Part shown: in pieces, positions 1-8,225 of the stretch
Layout: the number at the start of each line of letters is the position of its first letter
Numbering within the stretch: position 1 is the stretch's first letter
Origin: Paraburkholderia tuberum STM678
Lineage (GTDB): Bacteria > Pseudomonadota > Gammaproteobacteria > Burkholderiales > Burkholderiaceae
Direction of reading: 5' to 3'
DNA: 64,000 bases
Assembly: GCF_902833905.1 (NCBI RefSeq)
Contig: NZ_CADFGP010000018.1
Coordinates: forward strand, 62,001 to 126,000
Translations under genes and position numbers: made by a program
Notes under the pieces: model-generated
What the model was told of the DNA's origin: nothing
The model's input: only the letters and a program-made list of their open reading frames with translations
The model's database searches: none

Positions 1-273
1 CGTGAGCGTCTCCGTCAGGAAGCGCCCCATGTGATCGTTGCCGACGCGCGCCAGCATGGCTGCGGCAAGCCCGAGCCGCGCGCAGCCGAACGCGATGTTC
101 GCCGACGAGCCGCCGAGATACTTCGCGAAGCTCGACACGTCTTCGAGCCGTGCGCCGACCTGCTGCGCGTACAGATCGACGGCCAGCCGGCCGAGGCACA
201 CGATGTCGCGGGCGCGCCCCGGCGCGAACCGGCTGTCCGCTGCGTTACCGCTGGAGGTGCTGGAGTGAGCCAT
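1..273 (-). CDS. iolC: 5-dehydro-2-deoxygluconokinase (PfkB family), N-terminal part, cut by window edge
   Basis: The leftward frame opens at an ATG at 271-273 and runs off the left edge, so only about 91 residues are visible. They show the start of a PfkB-type sugar kinase: a GRLAVDLYAQQ stretch (residues ~33-43), a SSFAKYLGGSSANIAFGCARLG segment (~53-74) and VGNDHMG (~81-87). This is the pattern of IolC kinases, which phosphorylate 5-dehydro-2-deoxygluconate in inositol catabolism. It is the last visible gene of a leftward run after a sugar ABC transporter, and the divergent genes include iolG-like dehydrogenases, which supports the inositol assignment. Many Burkholderiaceae IolC proteins carry a C-terminal DUF2090 fusion, which cannot be checked here. 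Confidence 0.8.
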   Translation of the reverse strand, partial: MAHSSTSSGNAADSRFAPGRARDIVCLGRLAVDLYAQQVGARLEDVSSFAKYLGGSSANIAFGCARLGLAAAMLARVGNDHMGRFLTETLT

Positions 274-359
274 GAATAGTCCTGAGTAACAGTGCGCGGG
301 AGGTGCGCGTCGGCCAGCCGGGCGAAACGCGCCGAGGCTGGACGTGCCGCGCGAATCGG

Positions 360-1166
<807 letters not shown>

Positions 1167-1179
1167 CGTGAACCTCCGT

Positions 1180-2370
1180 CTAGCGCGATGCCGCGACGCG
1201 GCCGCGCACGTAGTGGTTGAACAGCACGGCGAACAGCAGCATCACGCCGAGGAACACGCGGAACCAGTCGGAATCGACGTTGGTGTACGTGATGCCGATC
1301 TGCACGACGCCGAAGATCAGCGCACCGAAGCATGCGCCGATCACCGAGCCGTAGCCGCCTGTCAGCAGCGTGCCGCCGATCACCGCGGCGATGATCGCCT
1401 CGAACTCCGCCTGCAAACCGCGGTCGGCCGCGGCCGAACCGATGTCGCACACCTGAAGTACTGCATACAGGGCCGAGCAGAACGCGGTCAGCACGAACAG
1501 CGAAATCTTCACGCGACGTACCGGCACGCCGACGTTCTTGGCCGCGTTGGCATCGCCGCCGACCGCGAAAATCCAGTTGCCGAAGCGCGTCCTGGCGAGC
1601 GTGAACGCACAGACCACGGCGAGCACGAGCCACCACAGCAGCACCTTCGGAATGCCCGGCACGAGCGGCGTGCCGTTGTCGAGCAGCTTCACGAGGCCGA
1701 GGTGGCCGAGCCACACGAACAGACCTTTGAACGCGACGCCCTGGAAGAACGTGTGCGCGAACCAGTCCTGACGCGCGACGTCGCCGACGCCGGAGATGAT
1801 GGTGCGATCGGCGAACATCACCGATAGCGCGAGCGTGAGACCGCGCAGTATGAACAGGAACGCGAGCGTGACGATGAACGACGGCAGGCGCGTGCGTATC
1901 ACCAGATAGCCGTTGAGCGCGCCGAGCAGCATCGAGCCGACGAACGCGAACAGGATCGCCAGCCAGATCGGCCAGTGGAAGTACATGGTCGGCAGCGCGA
2001 CCATCATGCCGGCAAAGCCGATCATCGAACCGATCGACAGATCGAACTCGCCGGCGATCATCAGCAGGCACGCGCCGACCGAGATCAGACCGAGATAGGC
2101 GGCGACCTGCGCCCAGTTCATCACGCCGTCGAGGTTGAACATCCCCGAGTTGCCGGCCGCCACGCCGAACACGATGAACACCATCACGGTGCCGGCGAGC
2201 GCCGCGAATTCCGGTCGGCCGAGCAGATGGCGGAACCAGGATTCCTCGCGCACGCGTTCGTCGACGGCAGCGGATTGCGAGGCGGTCGTCGCAGCAGACT
2301 TCGCCGGGTCCTGCGGATCAGGCGGCGGTTGCTTGCGGTGATGGGGATGAAACAGGTCGGCGACACCCAT
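1180..2370 (-). CDS. Sugar ABC transporter permease (BPD_transp_2 family)
   Basis: An inner-membrane permease of about 396 residues. The first ~55 residues are hydrophilic and Pro/Gln/His-rich; hydrophobic segments follow from FAALAGTVMVFIVFGVAA onward, with the family segment GEFDLSIGSMIGFAGM and a C-terminal GGYGSVIGACFGALIFGV. The start at 2368-2370 (MGVADLFHP) is chosen because AAGGAGAG stands just upstream. A longer reading back to 2466 is possible but has no comparable ribosome binding site and adds an Arg-rich leader. It sits between the binding-protein and ATPase genes. Confidence 0.9.
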   Translation of the reverse strand: MGVADLFHPHHRKQPPPDPQDPAKSAATTASQSAAVDERVREESWFRHLLGRPEFAALAGTVMVFIVFGVAAGNSGMFNLDGVMNWAQVAAYLGLISVGACLLMIAGEFDLSIGSMIGFAGMMVALPTMYFHWPIWLAILFAFVGSMLLGALNGYLVIRTRLPSFIVTLAFLFILRGLTLALSVMFADRTIISGVGDVARQDWFAHTFFQGVAFKGLFVWLGHLGLVKLLDNGTPLVPGIPKVLLWWLVLAVVCAFTLARTRFGNWIFAVGGDANAAKNVGVPVRRVKISLFVLTAFCSALYAVLQVCDIGSAAADRGLQAEFEAIIAAVIGGTLLTGGYGSVIGACFGALIFGVVQIGITYTNVDSDWFRVFLGVMLLFAVLFNHYVRGRVAASR

Positions 2371-2545
2371 TGAAGCTCTCCTTGATACGCCCGCGACCGG
2401 CGGGTCGGCGCAATGCCGTGGGCGTTTGCGAATCCGCTGAGCGGGCTGGCGCCGGCAAGACGCCATGCGTCCCGCCGGTCACTGCCTTTTAACCTTGCCG
2501 CCGGCGCGGCGGCTCAGGCGCGCGATGCGATGCGTTGCCGTGCGT

Positions 2546-3592
2546 TCAGCGGTACTGACCCGCGTACTTCAGCACCTTGTCGACGTTGGCCTTCGTGATG
2601 AAGCCCGGGCCCGAACCGATATTGCGCGGCCCGTAGGACGGCGTGAGCCCATAAGTGGCAAGACGCTCCTTGAACTTCGGATTCGCCTGCAGGATCTCGC
2701 GGATTTTGGCCGGATCGGTGGTGTGGTCCTTCTTCACGATCGCGAGCACGGCAACCGGGATATAGCCCTGCAGGTACGGTTGCTGGTCGATCGCGAACTG
2801 GATCGTGCCGTCCTGGATGCCCTTCGCGATGTCGCTGTCGAAGTCGAACGTCGCGAACCAGATCTTGCCGGCGAGGCCCATCTGCTGCAGCGCCTTCAGC
2901 GTCGGATCGGCCGACAGCGGACCGAGCGTCAGCACCGCCTGGGTATCCGGATGATTGCGTAGGAACGCGCTGACCTTCGACTGCACGCCGGTCGGGTCCT
3001 GGCCCGTGTCGAGCGTCGATGTTTTGAAGTTGGCGCCGATCGCTTCGGCGAAACCGCGGCAGCGTTCGAACGAAGCCGGGTTCGTCGCGTAGTGGTTCAC
3101 GCACAGGAACGACTTGATGCCGGCGGCCTTGGCCTTTTCTCCGGCGGCTTTGCCGGCCGCGAACTCGGGCTGGCCGACGTGCATGATCGCGCCGAGCTTC
3201 GCGCTTTGCTCCTCGGTGCCCGAATTGATCGTGACGAGCGGAATGTGCTTCTCGGTGACCTTCGCGATCGAACTCTTCAGCACGTCGAAGTCGGCGATCG
3301 ACACGATCACGCCGTCGTAGTTGCGCGCGGCCGCCTGTTCGATGAGACGCGCCATGTCGGCGATGTCGCCGTTCGGCGGATTGCGGTAGTCGGTCTGAAC
3401 GTTGAAGTCCTCGTCGGCCTGCTTGATCGCGTTCTTGATCGTGTTCCACCACGAGTCCGAATCCGGCGCGTGGCTGATCAGCACGAAGTGGGCCTCCGCC
3501 GCGCGGGCGGCCGAGGCCGCGCCGAATCCCGTCGCCAACGTCAACGCCGTCACCAGAATCCTGAGCGTTGCCTTGCCTCTGCAAAGTCTCAT
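2546..3592 (-). CDS. Periplasmic sugar-binding protein (Peripla_BP_4)
   Basis: The substrate-binding subunit of the ABC importer, 348 residues. The start at 3590-3592 has an AGGTGGAG site upstream and gives a classic Sec signal peptide: a basic N-terminus, a hydrophobic ILVTALTLATGFG core and an AARA cleavage region before AEAHFVLISHAP. Conserved type I sugar-binder segments are visible, such as DSWWNTIKNAI, YDGVIVSIAD and a late DFDSDIAKGI. It is first in the leftward operon, as is usual for such systems. A longer reading to 3670 would bury the signal peptide and is rejected. Confidence 0.9.
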   Translation of the reverse strand: MRLCRGKATLRILVTALTLATGFGAASAARAAEAHFVLISHAPDSDSWWNTIKNAIKQADEDFNVQTDYRNPPNGDIADMARLIEQAAARNYDGVIVSIADFDVLKSSIAKVTEKHIPLVTINSGTEEQSAKLGAIMHVGQPEFAAGKAAGEKAKAAGIKSFLCVNHYATNPASFERCRGFAEAIGANFKTSTLDTGQDPTGVQSKVSAFLRNHPDTQAVLTLGPLSADPTLKALQQMGLAGKIWFATFDFDSDIAKGIQDGTIQFAIDQQPYLQGYIPVAVLAIVKKDHTTDPAKIREILQANPKFKERLATYGLTPSYGPRNIGSGPGFITKANVDKVLKYAGQYR

Positions 3593-3751
3593 TGTCTCCA
3601 CCTTTCTCGGTCTGTCGTTCGTTATTGAGGGAGCGACTGGCGGGCGGCTTTCCATTCCGATGACCCACACAACGAGGCCGAAGCGCCATCGCTCACGACC
3701 AAGAGTAGGTCATCTTCCGAAGCCTTGCAAAGAAAATTTCATGACAAATAA

Positions 3752-3773
3752 AAATGGAAAATACGTTCCATTT
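3752..3773. promoter_or_regulatory. Candidate IolR/RpiR operator, GGAA-N6-TTCC palindrome
   Basis: The sequence contains AAATGGAA, six bases (AATACG), then TTCCATTT: a perfect 8-bp inverted repeat in an unusually A/T-rich patch of the divergent intergenic region. GGAA-N6-TTCC is the consensus I know for IolR of Sinorhizobium meliloti, an RpiR-family repressor, and an RpiR gene begins 96 bases downstream. A possible rightward -10 (TATACT, 3789-3794) would place the operator's right half over the -35 position, compatible with repression of the regulator's own transcript. Control of both divergent units is inferred. Confidence 0.6.
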
Positions 3774-3868
3774 GACGGGGCGGCCGCCTATACTCGGCAA
3801 CGTCGGATGCACGTTGCGGCGGGCCGTGGGCGCGTCTGCCGCATTGCAGGAAACCCCGAGAGGCAGTC

Positions 3869-4753
3869 ATGGCGGAACAGATCACCGAAGAAACGGTGCC
3901 GAGCGTCGACGAATTGATGCAGCGCATCGCGGATACCTACGAGTCGCTGCCGCGGCAGTTGAAAAGCGTCGCGACGTACATCGAGCAGCATCGCGCGAGC
4001 GTGATGATGGATCGCACGAGCGATATCGCCGCGAGCTGCGGCGTGCATCCGTCGGCGGTCGTGCGCTTTGCGCAGCGTTTCGGCTTTTCCGGGTTTTCGG
4101 ATCTGCAGGCGGTGTTTCGTCAGGCGTATACGGGGCAGGGCGTGTCGTCGTCGAGCTATCAGCAGCGCATCCGCAAGCTGATCGACGAGAAGCCCGGCAC
4201 CTTGTCGGGCGGCGCGGTCGCGCGCGAGTTCATCGCCGCGTCGCGCGGCGGCCTCGAAGAACTCGAAGCGGGCCTCGACGACAAGCAGTTCGACGCCGCC
4301 GTGAAGATGCTGCAGCAGGCCGACAACATCTACGTGATCGGGGTGCGGCGCTCGTTTCCGGTCGCGAGCTACATCGTCTATGCGTTGCAGCACACGCATA
4401 AGCGCGTGCATCTGGTGTCTGGCTTCGGCGGCATGTATCGCGAGCAGATCCGCAGCGTCAGGAAGGGCGACGTGGTGATTGCGATCAGCTTCGCGCCATA
4501 CGGCAAGGAGACGCAGTACTGTCTGCGCGTCGCGCATCATCATCAGGCGAAGACGCTCGTCATTACGGATAGCCAACTATCGCCGCTCGCACGCTACGCC
4601 AGCACGCAGCTGTACGTGAAAGAGGGCAGCGCGTTCGCGTTCCGCTCGCTGACCAGCACGATCTGCCTGTGCCAGGCGCTCTTCATCGCGCTCGCGTACA
4701 AGCTCGAACTGAACGTTGAAGAATCCAACGACACTGGAGGCTACGATGACTGA
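3869..4753 (+). CDS. RpiR/MurR-family transcriptional regulator (HTH + SIS), IolR-like
   Basis: A 294-residue DNA-binding regulator. Residues ~1-85 form the HTH_6 domain, with TSDIAASCGVHPSAVVRFAQRFGFSGFSDLQ typical of RpiR proteins. Residues ~125-270 form a SIS sugar-phosphate isomerase-like domain (IYVIGVRRSFPVA, GDVVIAISFAPYG). A GAGAGG site precedes the start. The gene is divergent from the transporter/iolC operon and its last bases overlap the next gene by 8 nt (shared ATGACTGA), so it is translationally coupled to an iolG-like dehydrogenase. Expected effector: a phosphorylated inositol catabolite. Confidence 0.88.
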   Translation: MAEQITEETVPSVDELMQRIADTYESLPRQLKSVATYIEQHRASVMMDRTSDIAASCGVHPSAVVRFAQRFGFSGFSDLQAVFRQAYTGQGVSSSSYQQRIRKLIDEKPGTLSGGAVAREFIAASRGGLEELEAGLDDKQFDAAVKMLQQADNIYVIGVRRSFPVASYIVYALQHTHKRVHLVSGFGGMYREQIRSVRKGDVVIAISFAPYGKETQYCLRVAHHHQAKTLVITDSQLSPLARYASTQLYVKEGSAFAFRSLTSTICLCQALFIALAYKLELNVEESNDTGGYDD

Positions 4754-5765
4754 CGCGGTAAATACGATCGACGTCGCCGTATTCGGCGCGGGGCGCATCG
4801 GCAAGATCCATGCGGCGAATCTCGCGCGGCAGCCCGGCGTGCGGCTCAAATACGTGGTCGACGTGAATCGCGAGGCGGCCGCCGCGCTCGCCGCGCAGCA
4901 TGGCGCGCAGGTTGCGGATAGCGACGGCGCGATCGGCGATGCATCGATCGGCGCGACCGTGATCTGTTCGAGCACCGACACGCATGCGGACCTGATCGTC
5001 AAATCGGCCGCGCAGAACAAGCACGTGTTCTGCGAGAAGCCGGTCGATCTCACGTTGGAGCGCGCGCGGATGTGCGCAGAAGCGGTGGAGCGCGCCGGTG
5101 TCGTGTGCATGATCGGTTTTCAACGGCGCTTCGATCCGACGTTTTCCGCGTTGAAAGCGCGTCTCGACGCGGGCGAGATCGGCACGCCGGAAATGCTCGT
5201 CGTCACGAGCCGCGATCCGGGCGCGCCGCCGCTCGAGTACATCCGGCACTCGGGCGGCATCTTCAAGGACATGCTGATTCACGACTTCGACATCTGTCGC
5301 TGGATTCTCGACGACGAAGCCGACACGCTGCACGCCACCGGCAGTTGCCTCACCGACCCCGCGATCGCCGACGCGGGCGACATCGATTCGACCGCGGTGA
5401 CGATCCGCACGAAGCGCGGGCGGCTGTGCCAGATCAACACCGCGCGGCGCGCTGCCTACGGCTACGACCATCGTTTCGAAGTGCTCGGCAGCACCGGCAT
5501 GCTGCAGGCAGGCAACGTTCGCCCCACCGAAGTCACCGCGTACTCGAAGACGGAAGTATCGACCGACGTGCCCGAGGCGTTTTTTCTCGAACGCTATCGC
5601 GCGGCATACGCGCTCGAAATCGCGCATTTCTTCGACGCGGTTACGCATGGCAAGCCGGTGCGCACGACCGTCGCGGATGGCCTGAAAGCGCTCGAACTCG
5701 CGGAAGCCGCGACGCGGTCGTGGCGCGAGGGCCGCGCGGTCAAACTCGGCGAGGCAGCGCAATGA
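4746..5765 (+). CDS. iolG: Gfo/Idh/MocA dehydrogenase, inositol 2-dehydrogenase-like
   Basis: A 339-residue NAD(P)-dependent oxidoreductase. It has an N-terminal Rossmann motif GAGRIGKIH (~14-22), the catalytic lysine in FCEKPVDL (~97-104) and the conserved HDFDICRW helix (~178-185). The family member expected here oxidises myo-inositol to scyllo-inosose. The start at 4746 is used because TGGAGG stands 7 bases upstream; the ATG ten codons earlier lies inside the regulator gene and has no site. Its stop overlaps the next ATG (ATGA). The symbol is given from context; scyllo-inositol or another cyclitol could be the true substrate. Confidence 0.8.
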   Translation: MTDAVNTIDVAVFGAGRIGKIHAANLARQPGVRLKYVVDVNREAAAALAAQHGAQVADSDGAIGDASIGATVICSSTDTHADLIVKSAAQNKHVFCEKPVDLTLERARMCAEAVERAGVVCMIGFQRRFDPTFSALKARLDAGEIGTPEMLVVTSRDPGAPPLEYIRHSGGIFKDMLIHDFDICRWILDDEADTLHATGSCLTDPAIADAGDIDSTAVTIRTKRGRLCQINTARRAAYGYDHRFEVLGSTGMLQAGNVRPTEVTAYSKTEVSTDVPEAFFLERYRAAYALEIAHFFDAVTHGKPVRTTVADGLKALELAEAATRSWREGRAVKLGEAAQ

Positions 5766-6820
5766 AGCCCGCCACGGAGCGCTTGCGGATCGGCGTGGTC
5801 GGCCTTGGGCGGCTTGGCAAGCGGCATGCGGAGAACCTCGCGTATGGCGTGCCGGGCGCGACGCTCACGGCCGCGTGCAGTCCGCTCGAAGATGAACTGG
5901 CATGGGCGCGTGATGCGATGCATGGGTCGCTGCACGAGCCGCGTCTCTACGCCGATTACGCGGACCTGCTCGCCGATCCGCACGTCGACGCGGTATGGCT
6001 CGTCACGCCGTCGTCGCTGCACGCGCAGCAGATCGTCGACGCATTGCGCGCCGGCAAGCATGTGTTCTGCGAAAAGCCGCTGTCGCTCGATGTCGCCGAA
6101 TGCGAGCACGTGCTGGCCGAAGCGGCGCGCTATCCGCACCTGCAGGCGACGATCGGTTTCATGCGCCGCTTCGATCCGAGCTACCGCGACGCGTTCGATA
6201 AAATCGCCGCCGGCCAGATCGGCCGGCCGTTCCTCGTGCGCTCGCAAACCACCGATAAAAACGACGACGACGGTTTCTTCGTGCGCTTCGCGGCGACCTC
6301 GGGCGGCATCTTTCTCGACTGCACGGTGCACGACATCGACGTCGCCCGCTGGCTGCTCGGCAAGCCGCGCGCGACGCGCGTGTTCGCGGCGGGCACGGTC
6401 GCGCTGCACGAGGGTCTGCGCGAATTCGGCGACGTCGACAACGGTGTCGCGATCTGCCAATTCGAGGGCGGCAAGCTCGCGATGTTCTACGCGTCGCGCA
6501 CCCAGGCGCACGGCAACGATACGCACAGCGAAGTGATCGGCACGGCGGGCGCGCTGACGATCGGCCGCAATCCGCGCGCGAACCGCGTCGAGATCTACGA
6601 CGCGACCGGCATTCGCAACGAGTGCACGCCGAACTTTTTCGACCGGTTCGAGGACGCGTTTCTGCACGAGGCACGCGCGTTCGTCGCATCGGTGCTAAAA
6701 GGACCGGGGAAGGGCGAAGCGGTACAGCGTGGCGCGACGCTCGCCGATGCGCTCGAAGCGACGCGTATCGGCGTGGCGCTGCGCGAGTCGCTGCAAAGCG
6801 GCGAGGCGGTGACGCTGTAA
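5762..6820 (+). CDS. Second Gfo/Idh/MocA dehydrogenase
   Basis: A 352-residue paralogue placed in tandem, coupled by a 4-bp ATGA overlap. It has GLGRLGKRHAEN near the N-terminus, the catalytic lysine in FCEKPLSLD (~103-111) and DCTVHDIDVARWLLG (~185-199). Its sequence differs clearly from the upstream copy, so this is not a recent duplication. The pair probably handles different cyclitol isomers or successive oxidations, but no specific substrate can be read from the sequence. The next 128 bases before tusA hold no other gene. Confidence 0.85.
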   Translation: MKPATERLRIGVVGLGRLGKRHAENLAYGVPGATLTAACSPLEDELAWARDAMHGSLHEPRLYADYADLLADPHVDAVWLVTPSSLHAQQIVDALRAGKHVFCEKPLSLDVAECEHVLAEAARYPHLQATIGFMRRFDPSYRDAFDKIAAGQIGRPFLVRSQTTDKNDDDGFFVRFAATSGGIFLDCTVHDIDVARWLLGKPRATRVFAAGTVALHEGLREFGDVDNGVAICQFEGGKLAMFYASRTQAHGNDTHSEVIGTAGALTIGRNPRANRVEIYDATGIRNECTPNFFDRFEDAFLHEARAFVASVLKGPGKGEAVQRGATLADALEATRIGVALRESLQSGEAVTL

Positions 6821-6948
6821 CGGCGCGCGGCACGGCTCGCGTGGAAATGGGCGTCGTGGCGATGTCCGGCGCCGCCGCTCCGCCTGCTGTAAAATTTGAC
6901 CCTCTGTCCGGCGTCGTCAGCGACGCCCCGTCCCGAAGGTCATCGTCG

Positions 6949-7182
6949 ATGCAAATTCAGATTCACAAGGAAGTCGATGCGCGCGGGCTCATGTGCCCGC
7001 TGCCCATCCTGCGCGCCAAAAAGGCACTCGCCGACATGGAAAGCGGCCAGATTCTCAAGGTGCTCGCCACCGATCCCGGCTCGCAGCGCGATTTCGCCGC
7101 GTTCGCGAAGCAGACCGGCAACGAGATCGTCGAAAGCTCGGCGCATGACAAGGTGTTTACGTTTCTGATGCGGCGTCGTTGA
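6949..7182 (+). CDS. tusA: TusA-family sulfurtransferase
   Basis: A 77-residue TusA/SirA-fold protein with the hallmark CPLP (active-site cysteine at residue ~16) following DARGLM, and a C-terminal SSAHDKVFTFLMRR strand. TusA proteins carry persulfide sulfur toward tRNA 2-thiouridine or molybdenum cofactor synthesis. The start is the ATG at 6949 giving MQIQIHKE, the usual N-terminus length; the open frame continues upstream without a better start. It is convergent with galU and both share the terminator that follows. Confidence 0.88.
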   Translation: MQIQIHKEVDARGLMCPLPILRAKKALADMESGQILKVLATDPGSQRDFAAFAKQTGNEIVESSAHDKVFTFLMRRR

Positions 7183-7219
7183 GCTGCGTTCGGTAAAACT
7201 GTCGGTCCGATGTAAAAAA

Positions 7220-7257
7220 GAAGGCGCTGTCCCCATTATTCGGGGTACAGCGCCTTC
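7220..7257. terminator. Bidirectional intrinsic terminator between tusA and galU
   Basis: GAAGGCGCTGT-CCCC pairs with GGGG-T-ACAGCGCCTTC around a 7-base loop, leaving one bulged T. An A run lies on the left (T run for leftward transcripts) and a T-rich TTCTTCGTTT on the right. It sits in the 99-bp gap between two convergent genes and serves both. Confidence 0.85.
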
Positions 7258-7281
7258 TTCGTTTCAGCCGGACTTTCGACG

Positions 7282-8163
7282 TCAGCCTTCGAGAACCGGC
7301 GAGCGGGTACGCAGATATTCTTCGAAATCGGCGGCTACTTCCGGGTGACGCAGGGCGAACTCGACGGTCGCCTTCAGGTAGCCCAGCTTGCTGCCGCAGT
7401 CGAAACGTGTGCCGTGATACTTGTACGCGAGCACCTGTTCGTCGGCGAGTAGCGACTGGATCGCGTCCGTCAGTTGCAATTCACCGCCCGCGCCCGGCTT
7501 GATGGAGCGCAGGTGATCGAAGATGCGCGGCTTCAGCACATAACGGCCCACCACGCCGAGGTTCGACGGCGCCACGCCCGGTTCCGGCTTTTCGACGATG
7601 CCCGACATCTTGATGATCGAGTCTTCCCATTCCTTGCCGTCGACGATGCCGTACGATTTGGTATCTTGCGGCGGGATCTCTTCGACGCCGATCACCGAGC
7701 TGTGATAGTGATCGAACACCTCGATCATCTGCGTCATCACGGGCGGCGTGCCGTACAACAGGTCGTCCGCGAGAATCACGGCGAAAGGGTTGTCGCCTAC
7801 CAGCTTCTCGGCGCACAGCACGGCGTGGCCGAGGCCCAGCGCCTCGGCCTGGCGCACGTAGAAGCAGTCGACGTGGCTCGGCTTGATGCTGCGCACGAGT
7901 TCGAGCAGCTTGTCCTTGCCGCGCGCCTCGAGTTCGGCCTCGATCTCATAGGACTTGTCGAAATGGTCTTCGATCGCGCGCTTGCTGCGGCCCGTGACGA
8001 AGATCATTTCGGTGATGCCGGCCGCCATCGCCTCTTCGACCGCGTACTGAATCAGCGGCTTGTCGACGATCGGCAGCATCTCCTTCGGGCTAGCCTTCGT
8101 GGCGGGGAGGAAGCGGGTGCCAAGACCGGCTACCGGAAAGACCGCCTTCGTAACTTTTAGCAT
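7282..8163 (-). CDS. galU: UTP--glucose-1-phosphate uridylyltransferase
   Basis: A 293-residue cytoplasmic enzyme making UDP-glucose for surface polysaccharides and trehalose. The nucleotide-binding signature PVAGLGTRFLPATKASPKE (~11-29) is intact, followed by DKPLIQYAVEEA, and FAVILADDLLYG carries the metal-binding aspartates. Length matches bacterial GalU closely. It lies 62 bases downstream of valS on the same strand. Confidence 0.95.
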   Translation of the reverse strand: MLKVTKAVFPVAGLGTRFLPATKASPKEMLPIVDKPLIQYAVEEAMAAGITEMIFVTGRSKRAIEDHFDKSYEIEAELEARGKDKLLELVRSIKPSHVDCFYVRQAEALGLGHAVLCAEKLVGDNPFAVILADDLLYGTPPVMTQMIEVFDHYHSSVIGVEEIPPQDTKSYGIVDGKEWEDSIIKMSGIVEKPEPGVAPSNLGVVGRYVLKPRIFDHLRSIKPGAGGELQLTDAIQSLLADEQVLAYKYHGTRFDCGSKLGYLKATVEFALRHPEVAADFEEYLRTRSPVLEG

Positions 8164-8225
8164 GTGAATACCCTGAGTCCTCTGGTTTAAATCCTTGCCC
8201 GTCGTTGAGGGGGCGGGCGCGTCGG

